Assembly: GCF_001447995.1 (NCBI RefSeq)
Contig: NZ_LDPE01000002.1
Coordinates: forward strand, 744,001 to 808,000
Length of the DNA: 64,000 bases
Reading direction: 5' to 3'
From: Maribacter dokdonensis DSW-8
GTDB taxonomy: Bacteria; Bacteroidota; Bacteroidia; Flavobacteriales; Flavobacteriaceae
Notes under the pieces: model-generated
Told to the model about the DNA's origin: nothing
Seen by the model: only the letters and a program-made list of their open reading frames with translations
Database searches by the model: none
Position numbers and translations under genes: made by a program
Shown here: piece after piece, positions 34,683 through 44,682 of the stretch
Numbering within the stretch: position 1 is the stretch's first letter
Layout: each line of letters opens with the position of its first letter

Positions 34683-37112
34683 ATGTTAAAGAATTATATC
34701 AAAATAGCTTGGCGTAATTTAATAAAGAACAAGCAGCAAACTATCATTAACTTATTGGGTCTTACGCTGGGTACCGTAAGCTGTTTAGTAATATTGTTAT
34801 ATGTATTTGCGCAGTTGGGTTATGATCAGCACCATAACCAGGCGTCATCAATTTATAGGGTGGAGACAATTATAGATCGTGATGGTCAAGAATCTTTTGA
34901 CTCCGCCACCTCGTCACCACCAATAGCATTTGCATTAAAAGAAGATTTTGCCGAGGTAGAAGAAGCAACCAGAGTTGTATTGACCGATGCATTTTACAGT
35001 CCACTAATAAGAGCGACAAATAGTAAAGATGCTTACTATGAACCAAGGGTCTATTTGGCAGATTCAACTTTTTTCAAAGTATTCAATTTTAAAATACTTG
35101 AAGGTGATGTAAAAACGGCTTTAGATGAACCCAATACCGTAATGCTGTCATCATACTTGTCCGATAAGTTATTCGGCAACACCAGTCCTTTGGACAAAAC
35201 TGTAGTTTGGGGCAGTGGGGAAAGTGCATTAACCCTTACCGTAAAAGGAGTTTATGATGAAAAGGCTTATAAAACGCATTTTAATCCTAGTTACATTGTA
35301 AGTATGAGTACCCCGGGAATGGGAACCTTTGTACAGAACTTCCAGAGCTTTGCCACCAATAATTTTGCCTACAGTTATGTAAAATTGACCTCAAGTGGTA
35401 GTGGCTTAGGTCTTCAACGGAAATTGCCCCAGTTTATGGAAGATAGAGGAGCGCAAGATTTAAAAGATGCCGGTATGAGCAGTAAGACACTAGAGCTTAC
35501 AAAGGTTACTGATATTCACTTGTACTCCAATGGCAGAAAAAATCAGCTGGATCGCGTATCTAATAGTACCTACCTTTATTTTTTACTGAGTTTGGCATTT
35601 TTTATACAATTGGTGGCATGTATTAATTTTATAAATCTTAGTACGGCTAGGGCTAGTAAAAGGGCGCGTGAAATTGGGGTTAGAAAAGTAGTTGGCGCAG
35701 GTAAAAATGCATTAATGCGGCAATTTTTGGGCGAGTCTTTGTTACTGTCCATATTCGCCATGTTGATTAGTATTCCTATAGTTATATTGCTTTTGCCATT
35801 TGTAAATGAAGTAACACAAGAATCATTGACCTATACAAGTTTGTACCAATGGCAGATTTTGGTAATATTATTGGCTGTAGGTGTAGTTACAGGTTTGGCT
35901 TCAGGTGTTTATCCTGCTATAGTCCTATCTTCTATAAAACCGGTGAGAGCATTAAAAAGTTCGGCTATTTTACAATCTGGTAGCGGTACCTTTAGAAAGG
36001 CTTTAGTAGTATTTCAATTTGTAATTTCTATATGTTTAATATGTACGGTAATTATTATAGGCCAACAGTTTAAATATGCCCAAACCAAAGACTTAGGTTA
36101 TAAAAAAGATAACCTTTTGGCATTGCGGGTAGGGACCGAAGAATCATCTAATAAGTTTGAATCTTTAAAAGCATCATTTTTAAAAGTACCGGGCGTATTA
36201 CAAGTGTCAAGTGGAAATTATTCGCCGTCGGAAATTATATTGGCAGATAATGGATTTTACTTGCCAGGCGGAAATAAGGAAAATAAAACAGTGGTAAAAC
36301 GTAACGGCGTTAGCGATGGCTATTTTAACACCATGGGTATAGAATTGTTGAAAGGTAGGGATTTCAATGCTGCCGATACCGTAGACCAAATCATAGTGAA
36401 CGAGGCTACGTTAAAGGCTTTTAATATTGATATTGAAAACGCGTTAAGTGCCACTCTGATGCAAAGTTATGGCGATGAAATTGACGAATTACGAATTATA
36501 GGTGTGGTAAAAAACTATCATTTTGCTTCCTTAAAAGAAGAGATTCAGCCTTTGTTCTTGCATAAGGAAACGGAACCTAATTGGCTGTTTATTAAGGCAA
36601 ACACAGAAAATTATGGTCAGTTGCTACAAGGTTTGGAACAACAATGGAAATCTACGTTAAGTAACATTCCTTTTGATTATAGATTTGTAGATAAAGAAGT
36701 AGAAAAGTTATACGAAGAAGAAAAGCGTTTAGGGTTTATCTCTGTAGGATTTACCATTTTAGCAATATTCATAAGCTGCTTGGGCTTATTTGGACTTATC
36801 TCCTATGTAGCGGAGCAAAAGAAAAAAGAAATAGGTGTGCGCAAAGTGTTGGGCGCAAGTGTACAGTCAGTAGTTAAATTACTAACTAAAGACTTTATTA
36901 AATTGGTACTCATTGCTTTTGTATTAGCATCACCAATAGCCTATTACTTTATCTCTAGATGGTTAGAGGGTTTTACGTATCGTATTGAAATTAAGTGGTG
37001 GGTGTTTTTGGCAAGTGGTGTACTTGTTATGGTAATCACATTTTTGACCGTGGGACTGCAATCATTAAAATCAGCAGCTGCAAATCCCGTAAAAAGCTTG
37101 CGTTCAGAGTAA
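34683..37112 (+). CDS. MacB/FtsX-type ABC permease, array member 5
   Basis: An 809-residue paralogue 36 bases after permease 4 and probably co-transcribed with it. It opens MLKNYIKIAWRNLIKNKQQ, with TM1 containing GLTLGTVSCLVILLYVFAQLGYDQHH. TM2 lies near 298, the first coupling motif is EIGVRKVVGA, TM5 lies near 440 and the second coupling motif is EIGVRKVLGA; it ends NPVKSLRSE like permease 4. The first periplasmic domain is distinctive (SFDSATSSPPIAFALKEDF). The GYDQHH after TM1 recalls permease 1 (GYDQHY). The following 251-base gap, the longest in the array, holds copy C of the 40-bp element. Confidence 0.92.
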   Translation: MLKNYIKIAWRNLIKNKQQTIINLLGLTLGTVSCLVILLYVFAQLGYDQHHNQASSIYRVETIIDRDGQESFDSATSSPPIAFALKEDFAEVEEATRVVLTDAFYSPLIRATNSKDAYYEPRVYLADSTFFKVFNFKILEGDVKTALDEPNTVMLSSYLSDKLFGNTSPLDKTVVWGSGESALTLTVKGVYDEKAYKTHFNPSYIVSMSTPGMGTFVQNFQSFATNNFAYSYVKLTSSGSGLGLQRKLPQFMEDRGAQDLKDAGMSSKTLELTKVTDIHLYSNGRKNQLDRVSNSTYLYFLLSLAFFIQLVACINFINLSTARASKRAREIGVRKVVGAGKNALMRQFLGESLLLSIFAMLISIPIVILLLPFVNEVTQESLTYTSLYQWQILVILLAVGVVTGLASGVYPAIVLSSIKPVRALKSSAILQSGSGTFRKALVVFQFVISICLICTVIIIGQQFKYAQTKDLGYKKDNLLALRVGTEESSNKFESLKASFLKVPGVLQVSSGNYSPSEIILADNGFYLPGGNKENKTVVKRNGVSDGYFNTMGIELLKGRDFNAADTVDQIIVNEATLKAFNIDIENALSATLMQSYGDEIDELRIIGVVKNYHFASLKEEIQPLFLHKETEPNWLFIKANTENYGQLLQGLEQQWKSTLSNIPFDYRFVDKEVEKLYEEEKRLGFISVGFTILAIFISCLGLFGLISYVAEQKKKEIGVRKVLGASVQSVVKLLTKDFIKLVLIAFVLASPIAYYFISRWLEGFTYRIEIKWWVFLASGVLVMVITFLTVGLQSLKSAAANPVKSLRSE

Positions 37113-37189
37113 TTTTTGAAATGTATGGTCAAAACTTGGTTTTGCATTGATGACAAATGGTGTAACATTCTAATTTTTAAGTAGTCATT

Positions 37190-37229
37190 GTAAATATATT
37201 GTACATCTTTTGTCAAAATATTTTACACA
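37190..37229 (+). promoter_or_regulatory. 40-bp upstream element, copy C
   Basis: Aligns with copy B at 32 of 40 bases and with copy A at 25 of 40, ending in the shared TTTTACACA-like segment. It lies 50 bases before the TGGCACG motif in the 251-base gap before permease 6. Nothing gene-like is seen in the rest of the gap. Confidence 0.65.
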
Positions 37230-37279
37230 CGAAAATGTACTTTCATTTTAAGTAATTGATAATTAGATGTTTACTATAG

Positions 37280-37294
37280 TGGCACGGAATTAGT
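37280..37294 (+). promoter_or_regulatory. Sigma-54-like promoter motif before permease 6
   Basis: TGGCACG-GAAT-TAGT has the same -24 and -12 halves as the motif before the TolC gene. It is 84 bases before the permease 6 ATG. Confidence 0.6.
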
Positions 37295-37363
37295 TTCATA
37301 TTTTATATCATCATTCAATCAATGTTTAGCATCAACTAATCATCAATCAAAAAACGAACGATC

Positions 37364-39763
37364 ATGTTTAAGAACTATTTAAAAGTTGCTTGGCGAAATC
37401 TACTTAAGAATAAGGGGTATACCGTTATAAATGTGGGCGGACTTGCCCTTGGTATGGCGGTAACTTTAATTATTGGGCTTTGGATCCAAGATGAGCTGTC
37501 CTATAATAGCTACTTCAAGAATAAAGAAAGTATAGCTCAAGTTTTTCAATCGCAAACCTTTAATGGCGAAACAGGAACAGGACCTGCCATACCAAGACCT
37601 TTGGAGAAAGCCTTAAGAGATGGTTACGGTGGTAATTTTAAGCATTTGGTCATGTGTTCTTGGACCAATGACCATTACTTAAAATATGGTGAAAAGAGCA
37701 TATCTAGACCAGGTAATTACATGCAACAAAATGGACCTGAACTTTTTGGTCTAGATATTATTAAGGGAGAGCAAGATGCGCTACGGGAGATCAATTCCAT
37801 TATGTTATCAGCATCAACGGCAGATGCCTTGTTCGGTAATGAAGACCCCATTGGTAAAACGGTTACCGTAAGTAATGAGCACAAGTTGAATGTAAGCGCG
37901 GTGTACAGTGATATACCTGTCAATAATTCATTTAACGATACCGATTATATTATTCCTTGGGAGAAGTATTTGGCAGTGAACGAATGGATAAAAAATGCCG
38001 AAGATCAATGGGGCAACAATTCATTTCAAATGTTCGTACAATTGGCAGATAATACAACCATTGAGCAGGTAACCAATAATATTAAAAACGTAAAGAAAGA
38101 TTTAAACGAAGATACAGCTCAATTTAATCCGCAGATCTTTTTGTTCCCAATGAAAGATTGGTATTTGCGTAGCAGTTTTGAAAATGGAAAACAAGAAGGT
38201 GGGCGCATAAAGTACGTGTGGTTATTTGGTGTCATTGGAGCTTTTGTATTACTGTTGGCATGCATCAATTTTATGAATTTGAGTACCGCCCGTTCAGAGA
38301 AAAGGGGCAAGGAAGTTGGCATACGTAAATCTATTGGTTCTCAAAGAGGGCAATTGATCTATCAATTTTTGAGCGAATCGTTTCTTGTGGTTGTTTTTGC
38401 ATTTGTAGTAGCCATATTGTTGGTATTACTTTCCTTGAACGGATTTAATGAGCTATCTAGAAAAGAAATATTCTTTCCGTGGGATAATGGTATGTTTTGG
38501 ATGGTGTCATTGGTGTTTATAGTGTTCACTTCCTTGTTGGCAGGTAGCTATCCGGCGTTATACCTATCATCTTTTAGACCGGTAGATGTGCTTAAGGGTA
38601 CGTTCAAGACCGGAAAGTACGCAGGGTTGCCAAGAAAGGTATTGGTTGTAGTTCAGTTTACGGTCTCGGTAGCTTTTATTATAGGTACGGTGATTGTAAT
38701 GCAGCAAATCAATTTTGCAAAAAATAGACCTGTTGGGTATGATAAGGAAGGATTGATCCAAATACCGACGTTCAGTCAAGATTTTGTGGGGAAATATGAT
38801 TTAATGCGAACCGAATTCATAGGGTCCGGAGCGGTAGTGGAAATGTCCACTTCCAGTAGTCCAACTACCCAAATATGGTCTAATAGAGGCGGCTTTACAT
38901 GGGAAGGCAAACCAGAAGGTTTTCAAGAAGATCTAGCGTGGACAGAAGTTTCACCGGAGTACGCAAAATCATTGAATCTTAAAATTTTAGAAGGGCGCGA
39001 TTTTTCAAGAGATTTTGCAACCGATTCATTAGGGGTGTTGATCAATGAAACCGCAAAGAAATATCTGGGTATGGAGAATCCTGTAGGGCAGTTATTACGA
39101 GACGATGATGAAGAAGACCCTAATCCGCCATTAAAAATTATAGGTGTTGTTCAAGACATGATCACCCAATCACCTTATGAACCGGTAAAACAAGGTGTTT
39201 ATGTGTATGATAGGTTCAATAATGCCAGTTATTATAACCTAAGGTTGAATCCTAATAACAATGCATCTAAGAGTATTGCCACCGTAGAGAATGTGTTTAA
39301 GGAGCATTTTCCGGATATTCCCTTTGAATATGAATTTATAGATAGCGAATATGGTCAAAAGTTTGCATCGGAAGAACGTATTGGTACACTCTCGGGAGTA
39401 TTTACGGCACTGGCAATTTTAATTAGTTGTTTGGGGTTATTTGGGTTGACATCATTTGTAGCCGAGCAAAGAAAGAAAGAAATAGGGGTGCGTAAGGTAT
39501 TGGGAGCGTCTATTTTCAATGTATGGAATATGTTGTCCAAAGACTTTTTAAAACTGGTGGTTATCTCTTGTTTTATTGCCGTACCTATAGCTTATTTCAT
39601 TATGAACGGATGGTTGCAGGAGTATCCGTATAGAGTAGTACTCAAATGGTGGATTTTTGCGGTAGCCATGTTGGGCGCAATGTTAGTGACCATTGCCACG
39701 GTAAGTTTTCAAGCTATTAAGGCAGCAAGGGCAAACCCGGTGAAAAGTTTACGAACGGAATAA
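37364..39763 (+). CDS. MacB/FtsX-type ABC permease, array member 6
   Basis: A 799-residue paralogue and the first gene of the inferred third transcription unit. It opens MFKNYLKVAWRNLLKNKGY with TM1 at GLALGMAVTLIIGLWI. TM2 lies near 284, the first coupling motif is EVGIRKSIGS, TM5 lies near 426, and the second coupling motif is EIGVRKVLGA followed by SIFNVWNMLSKDF; it ends NPVKSLRTE. The first half resembles permease 3 (KDWYLRSSFENGK; STARSEKRGKEVG). The leader CATCAATCAAAAAACGAACG is the fullest version of the sequence shared by the array. It is followed 35 bases later by permease 7. Confidence 0.92.
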   Translation: MFKNYLKVAWRNLLKNKGYTVINVGGLALGMAVTLIIGLWIQDELSYNSYFKNKESIAQVFQSQTFNGETGTGPAIPRPLEKALRDGYGGNFKHLVMCSWTNDHYLKYGEKSISRPGNYMQQNGPELFGLDIIKGEQDALREINSIMLSASTADALFGNEDPIGKTVTVSNEHKLNVSAVYSDIPVNNSFNDTDYIIPWEKYLAVNEWIKNAEDQWGNNSFQMFVQLADNTTIEQVTNNIKNVKKDLNEDTAQFNPQIFLFPMKDWYLRSSFENGKQEGGRIKYVWLFGVIGAFVLLLACINFMNLSTARSEKRGKEVGIRKSIGSQRGQLIYQFLSESFLVVVFAFVVAILLVLLSLNGFNELSRKEIFFPWDNGMFWMVSLVFIVFTSLLAGSYPALYLSSFRPVDVLKGTFKTGKYAGLPRKVLVVVQFTVSVAFIIGTVIVMQQINFAKNRPVGYDKEGLIQIPTFSQDFVGKYDLMRTEFIGSGAVVEMSTSSSPTTQIWSNRGGFTWEGKPEGFQEDLAWTEVSPEYAKSLNLKILEGRDFSRDFATDSLGVLINETAKKYLGMENPVGQLLRDDDEEDPNPPLKIIGVVQDMITQSPYEPVKQGVYVYDRFNNASYYNLRLNPNNNASKSIATVENVFKEHFPDIPFEYEFIDSEYGQKFASEERIGTLSGVFTALAILISCLGLFGLTSFVAEQRKKEIGVRKVLGASIFNVWNMLSKDFLKLVVISCFIAVPIAYFIMNGWLQEYPYRVVLKWWIFAVAMLGAMLVTIATVSFQAIKAARANPVKSLRTE

Positions 39764-39798
39764 TTTATACGTCATCAATCAATCAAAATATTGTAATC

Positions 39799-42216
39799 AT
39801 GATAAAGAATTATTTTAAAATCGCTTGGCGAAATTTGATAAAAAACCGCGTGTTTACCACGGCTAATATTTTGGGCTTAACCTTAGCATTTGCGATTGCA
39901 CTATTATTGACCATCACCGTTTTGTTCGAGTTATCTTATGATCAGTTTCATGAGAACAAAGAGTCGGTCTATCAAGTGTACTATACTGATCAAACTCCAA
40001 AAGGGTCAGAACTTTCAACTGCTAATCCCGTTCCCTTTGCTCCGGCTCTAAAGGATGAAGTGCCCGGCATAAAGCATATAACAAGAGCTTTAAGTGAAAA
40101 TGTATTGGTTTCTTTTGGGGAGAACGATTATAATTTAGATGCAGAATTTGTTGATACGGACTATTTCTCCATATTCAGTTTTCCAACCCTTATAGGGGAT
40201 AGTGCCAAGCCTATGCCAGATCAAAATTCGGTTGCCATAACCGAAGAAGTTTCTAAAAAGTTATTTGGGACTACCAATGGTTTGGGTAAAATAGTTAGAC
40301 TTCAAATAGGAAAAGAGGAAAAGCCTTTTACAGTTTCTGGGATTTTAAAGAACATACCAAACAATAGTAGTATAAATTTTGAAATAGCTATACCGTTCAC
40401 CACTCATTGGGACTATAAAGAATATGTTGATGCTTGGGATTCTAGAAATCACCCAGTGTATGTGCAATTAGAGGAAGGGGTAACTACTTCGCAATTTGAA
40501 AAAAGTACGGTAGATTTTACGCTATTACATAATGAGGAGCAGATCAATAACATGAAACGTGATGGCGCTCAACCGGATGTCAACGATAATTATGCGCAAC
40601 TTAAATTATTGCCTAGTACAGATATGCATTTCGCTAATTTCAATGCAGAAACCTTACAGGTAAAAAGAACATTTCCGTATTTGGTACTGGGTATAGCATT
40701 CTTAATTATTTTTATTGCTTGTGCCAATTTTGTGAACATGAACATTGCCTTGGGTGAAAAACGCCTGAAGGAAATAGGCATGAGAAAAACGTTAGGTGCG
40801 GTAAAAGGACAGCTATTTGGACAGTTTTGGTTAGAAAGTTTGTTGGTATTTGCTATTGCTATTGTGTTGGCATTAATTCTTGCCAATGTGTTAATAGACC
40901 CATTTAAGACCTTATTTAATACCCAGGCTACTTTTTCAAATATGATGACACCTACAATTTTAGCGGGTTGTTTCTTTGGGGTTTTATTGGTCACATTGAT
41001 TACGGGTGGGTACCCGGCATTACTATTGAGCAAGCTAAATACCTTGAAGGCTTTAAAAGGTAAGTGGGAACTGGGCAAAAACGGAGTAAGAAATGCGTTG
41101 ATCGTCGTACAGTTCGTAATTGCTATTGTGTTAATTACCGGCACTTTGGTTTTTCAAGGACAGTTAGAGTTTATGAGAAGCAAAAATCTTGGTTTTAATA
41201 AAGAACAGGTAGTGTCCATACCGTTGAACGGAAAAAAAGATAGTTACCGAGTGGTAGAGTTGTTGCGAAATGAACTTAGTGGAAATAGAAATATTTTAAG
41301 TGTAACCGGGTCGGACAATAACCTAGGGCGAGGAAAAGACGGCAGCATGTCCATCAGTAAATTCGGGTTTGAACATAAAGGTAGGGTAGTGCAAAGTAAT
41401 GTTCTTAATGTAGACTATGATTATGCAAAAACCTTAGATCTACAATTGTTGCAAGGGCGTATGTTCAGTAAGGAATATAGTGCGGATAGCTTAAGCATGG
41501 TCATCAATGAAGCCATGGTAAAAGAGCTGAACGAAGAGGGTAATCCTCTGGCAACAAGAATATATTTTGATGAAGATTCCGTAGCCTATAATGTCATAGG
41601 GGTATTAAAGAACTATAATCATCAAGATATCAGTAGAAGTATAGAACCATTGACTTTATTTCTTGATGATAATTTTGATTTGTATTATGCCTATGTAAAA
41701 GTAGCACCGGCAGATATGGCAAATTCTTTTGATGCCATTAAAGACGCTTGGCAAAAGGTTGAGCCAAACGCAGAATTTTTAGGCTCGTTTTTAGATGAAA
41801 ATATAGACAGAACCTTTAGACGTGAAAAAACGATGGCAACTATTATTACAGCAGGCTCGGTACTTGGTATTGTTCTTAGTTGCATAGGATTGTTTGCTAT
41901 GTCGTTATTAGTCGTTGCACAACGTACAAAAGAAATAGGTGTTCGTAAAGTTATAGGGGCAAGTACATCATCTATAACCATACTGTTGACCAAAGATTTT
42001 TTAAAATTGGTAGGCTTGGCATTCCTAATAGGGGCGCCCATAGCATGGTTTGCTTTAGATAAGTGGTTGCAGGAATATGCTTTTAGGGTGCCATTGAGTA
42101 TTTGGTTCTTCATTGGTGCAGGAATGCTGGCAGCTTTAATTGCGTTGTTGACGGTAGGAGCAAGAACTATGAAAGCAGCGGCGGCAAACCCTGTTAAAAG
42201 CTTAAGAACGGAATAA
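39799..42216 (+). CDS. MacB/FtsX-type ABC permease, array member 7
   Basis: An 805-residue paralogue. It opens MIKNYFKIAWRNLIKNRVF; TM1 reads LTLAFAIALLLTITVLFEL, without the Gly-rich pattern of the other members. TM2 lies near 294, the first coupling motif is EIGMRKTLGA, TM5 lies near 433, and the second coupling motif is EIGVRKVIGA; it ends NPVKSLRTE. The first periplasmic domain is distinct (YYTDQTPKGSELSTANPVPFAPAL is its opening, described here in part). Gap of 12 bases to permease 8. The altered TM1 may mark a different packing partner, which could matter if these permeases form heterodimers. Confidence 0.91.
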   Translation: MIKNYFKIAWRNLIKNRVFTTANILGLTLAFAIALLLTITVLFELSYDQFHENKESVYQVYYTDQTPKGSELSTANPVPFAPALKDEVPGIKHITRALSENVLVSFGENDYNLDAEFVDTDYFSIFSFPTLIGDSAKPMPDQNSVAITEEVSKKLFGTTNGLGKIVRLQIGKEEKPFTVSGILKNIPNNSSINFEIAIPFTTHWDYKEYVDAWDSRNHPVYVQLEEGVTTSQFEKSTVDFTLLHNEEQINNMKRDGAQPDVNDNYAQLKLLPSTDMHFANFNAETLQVKRTFPYLVLGIAFLIIFIACANFVNMNIALGEKRLKEIGMRKTLGAVKGQLFGQFWLESLLVFAIAIVLALILANVLIDPFKTLFNTQATFSNMMTPTILAGCFFGVLLVTLITGGYPALLLSKLNTLKALKGKWELGKNGVRNALIVVQFVIAIVLITGTLVFQGQLEFMRSKNLGFNKEQVVSIPLNGKKDSYRVVELLRNELSGNRNILSVTGSDNNLGRGKDGSMSISKFGFEHKGRVVQSNVLNVDYDYAKTLDLQLLQGRMFSKEYSADSLSMVINEAMVKELNEEGNPLATRIYFDEDSVAYNVIGVLKNYNHQDISRSIEPLTLFLDDNFDLYYAYVKVAPADMANSFDAIKDAWQKVEPNAEFLGSFLDENIDRTFRREKTMATIITAGSVLGIVLSCIGLFAMSLLVVAQRTKEIGVRKVIGASTSSITILLTKDFLKLVGLAFLIGAPIAWFALDKWLQEYAFRVPLSIWFFIGAGMLAALIALLTVGARTMKAAAANPVKSLRTE

Positions 42217-42228
42217 AATTTAATTATT

Positions 42229-44682
42229 ATGCTTCGTAATTATTTAAAGATAGCTTTTCGTAATGTTTGGAAAAATAAGGTGTTTTCTATAATAAACATT
42301 TTAGGGCTTTCTATTGGTCTTAGCGCTGCATTTGTAATTGGGGCAATGGTTTTTTATGACCTCACATTCGATAATTTTCATCAAGATGGTGAAAGGATTT
42401 ATAGAGTCACTACTTCGTTTGAAGGTGCGTCTGGAGTGTTTCATAACGCAGGTGTTGCCGTTCCATTGGCACAAGAGCTCAAAGATTTAAAAATGGAGGA
42501 AATTGAAACCGTTGCTCCATTTTTTACGATCTATCCTTTACATGTAGAAAATTCGGCAACCGGTAATAGGTTTAAAAATCCCGAATTTGTAATATATACA
42601 GAACCTTCATATTTCCAGACATTTGAGTATAATTGGTTAGCTGGAAATTCACAAACTGCTTTAGAAGAACCAAATATGGTAGTGCTATCGCAAGAACGTG
42701 CAAGAAAATATTTTCCAAATCAAGAAATAGAGCATATTATAGGTAAGACTCTGGTTTATAATGACAGTATACACACTACGGTTTCTGGTGTTATAGCAGG
42801 GTTTAATGGTCGTACAGATATTGTTTTTGAAGAATTTATATCTTTAAAAACAGCGGATACACAAGATATGACCAATGCGATTAATGAAGCGGATTGGAAC
42901 AATACAAATTCTGCCTCGCAACTTTTTATAAAACTTTCTGAGAATAACAGTGCAGATAATGTTCAAAAAACACTTACTCAAATTGCAGATGATCATAATG
43001 AACCAGAAGATACCTACCAAGGTGGGAGTACGAGTAAGTTCAATTTGCAACCATTAAATGATTTACACTTAAATCCTAACTACGGTACTTTTGATTTCAA
43101 CGATAGCCGTACAACAATGTCAGCATTAAAAAGTCTAATGTTGTTGGCTTTAATTTTATTGATTTTAGGTTGTATAAACTTCATTAATTTAAATACGGCG
43201 CAAGCAATTAAAAGAGCGAAAGAAATAGGTATTAGAAAAACCTTAGGGAGTTCAAGATTTCAATTAATTTCTCAATATTTGGGAGAAACATTTCTTTTGA
43301 CCTTATCTGCAGCCGTAGTTTCATTCTTTCTTTCAAAATGGTTACTTCTTTTATTTTCAGATTTTATTCCTGCCGGGTTGAGCTTTGATATTTTTTTAAG
43401 TCCTTGGTTAGTATTGGGTGTCTTCCTTTTACTTGGTGCAGTGACTATTTTGTCCGGATTTTATCCCGCCCTCGTGTTGTCAAAATATAAACCAGTTTCG
43501 GTTTTAAAACAACAAATAACACCCAGTTCAGATAAGGGGTTGTTAAGAAAGTATTTAACCGTATTTCAATTTGTAATTGCACAGATATTTATCATAGCTA
43601 CATTAATGGTAGGTAAACAGTTGAACTATATTATGAAAAAAGATATGGGTTTTAATACAGATGCAATCGCATATTTTAAAACTCCATGGCAAGATACATC
43701 AGCAGTAAAAAGAACAAGGTTTGTTAATAGAGTACAAGATTTGCCGGGTATATCAAGTGCTGTATTAGCAGGTAATCCTCCGGCTTCATTTACTACTATG
43801 AGTATGGGGGTAAAATTTATAGATGACAGCAAGGAAGTTAATTCAGATTTGCAGCTCATGTATGGTACTGCTAACTATTTTGATTTATATAATTTAAAAT
43901 TATTAGCAGGTAGAATGCCTTTAAATGATTCCATTAATGAGTTTGTATTGAATACATCGTATCTGAAAGTCGTAGGTGTAGAAAATGCTGTAGATATTAT
44001 AGGTAAGAATTTAGTAGTTGATGGTGATAATTTGCCTATAGTTGGTGTAATGGATGATTTTAATCAGCATTCGCTAAAATATGGAGTATCTCCAATGGCA
44101 TTTACTGGAAGTTCATATACAGGCAAGTGGACACAATTTAAAACAATTCATTTTAAATTAAATTCTAATGAAGTTTCTAATTGGTCAGAAACTATATCAT
44201 CAATAGAAAGTATATGGAAAGAAACTTATCCTGAGTCCGATTTTAAATACGCTTTTATGGATGATACTGTAAAACAATTTTATGAAAGCGAACAAAAAAC
44301 AGCGACACTTTTAAAGTGGGCAACAGGCTTGGCAATTTTAATTAGTTGTTTGGGATTATTTGGGTTGGTTGTTCACACCACTGAGCGTAGGACAAAAGAA
44401 ATAGGGATTCGAAAAATTCTTGGAGCCAATATTTTTCAACTTAATATACTTTTGTCCAAAGACTTTTTAAAACTGGTATTGATCGCTTTTGTTATTGCTG
44501 CGCCAATTGCATGGTATGGATTACATAGTTGGTTGGAGGAATTTGCAAACAAAACCGAATTGAGCTGGTGGGTTTTTGCTTTAAGCGGAGTTCTTATGGT
44601 GGTAATATCATTATTGATTATGACAATTAAAACTCTGAATTCAGCGAATACCAATCCCATAAAAAGCCTAAGAACGGAATGA
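42229..44682 (+). CDS. MacB/FtsX-type ABC permease, array member 8
   Basis: An 817-residue paralogue. It opens MLRNYLKIAFRNVWKNKVF; TM1 includes GLSIGLSAAFVIGAMVFY, TM2 lies near 300, the first coupling motif is EIGIRKTLGS, TM5 lies near 445, the second coupling motif is EIGIRKILGA and the end is NPIKSLRTE. The gene is visibly more AT-rich in its wobble positions than permeases 1-7. Its last 4 bases overlap the start of permease 9 (ATGA), the only overlapping pair in the array, so these two are translationally coupled and are the best candidates for a fixed heterodimer. Its leader lacks the CATCAATCAAAAAACGA sequence of most other members. Confidence 0.91.
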   Translation: MLRNYLKIAFRNVWKNKVFSIINILGLSIGLSAAFVIGAMVFYDLTFDNFHQDGERIYRVTTSFEGASGVFHNAGVAVPLAQELKDLKMEEIETVAPFFTIYPLHVENSATGNRFKNPEFVIYTEPSYFQTFEYNWLAGNSQTALEEPNMVVLSQERARKYFPNQEIEHIIGKTLVYNDSIHTTVSGVIAGFNGRTDIVFEEFISLKTADTQDMTNAINEADWNNTNSASQLFIKLSENNSADNVQKTLTQIADDHNEPEDTYQGGSTSKFNLQPLNDLHLNPNYGTFDFNDSRTTMSALKSLMLLALILLILGCINFINLNTAQAIKRAKEIGIRKTLGSSRFQLISQYLGETFLLTLSAAVVSFFLSKWLLLLFSDFIPAGLSFDIFLSPWLVLGVFLLLGAVTILSGFYPALVLSKYKPVSVLKQQITPSSDKGLLRKYLTVFQFVIAQIFIIATLMVGKQLNYIMKKDMGFNTDAIAYFKTPWQDTSAVKRTRFVNRVQDLPGISSAVLAGNPPASFTTMSMGVKFIDDSKEVNSDLQLMYGTANYFDLYNLKLLAGRMPLNDSINEFVLNTSYLKVVGVENAVDIIGKNLVVDGDNLPIVGVMDDFNQHSLKYGVSPMAFTGSSYTGKWTQFKTIHFKLNSNEVSNWSETISSIESIWKETYPESDFKYAFMDDTVKQFYESEQKTATLLKWATGLAILISCLGLFGLVVHTTERRTKEIGIRKILGANIFQLNILLSKDFLKLVLIAFVIAAPIAWYGLHSWLEEFANKTELSWWVFALSGVLMVVISLLIMTIKTLNSANTNPIKSLRTE

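Noticed and set aside
40590..41144. Minus-strand 184-residue frame inside permease 7
   Set aside because: It runs opposite a full-length well-supported permease gene and its composition is typical of an antisense shadow.
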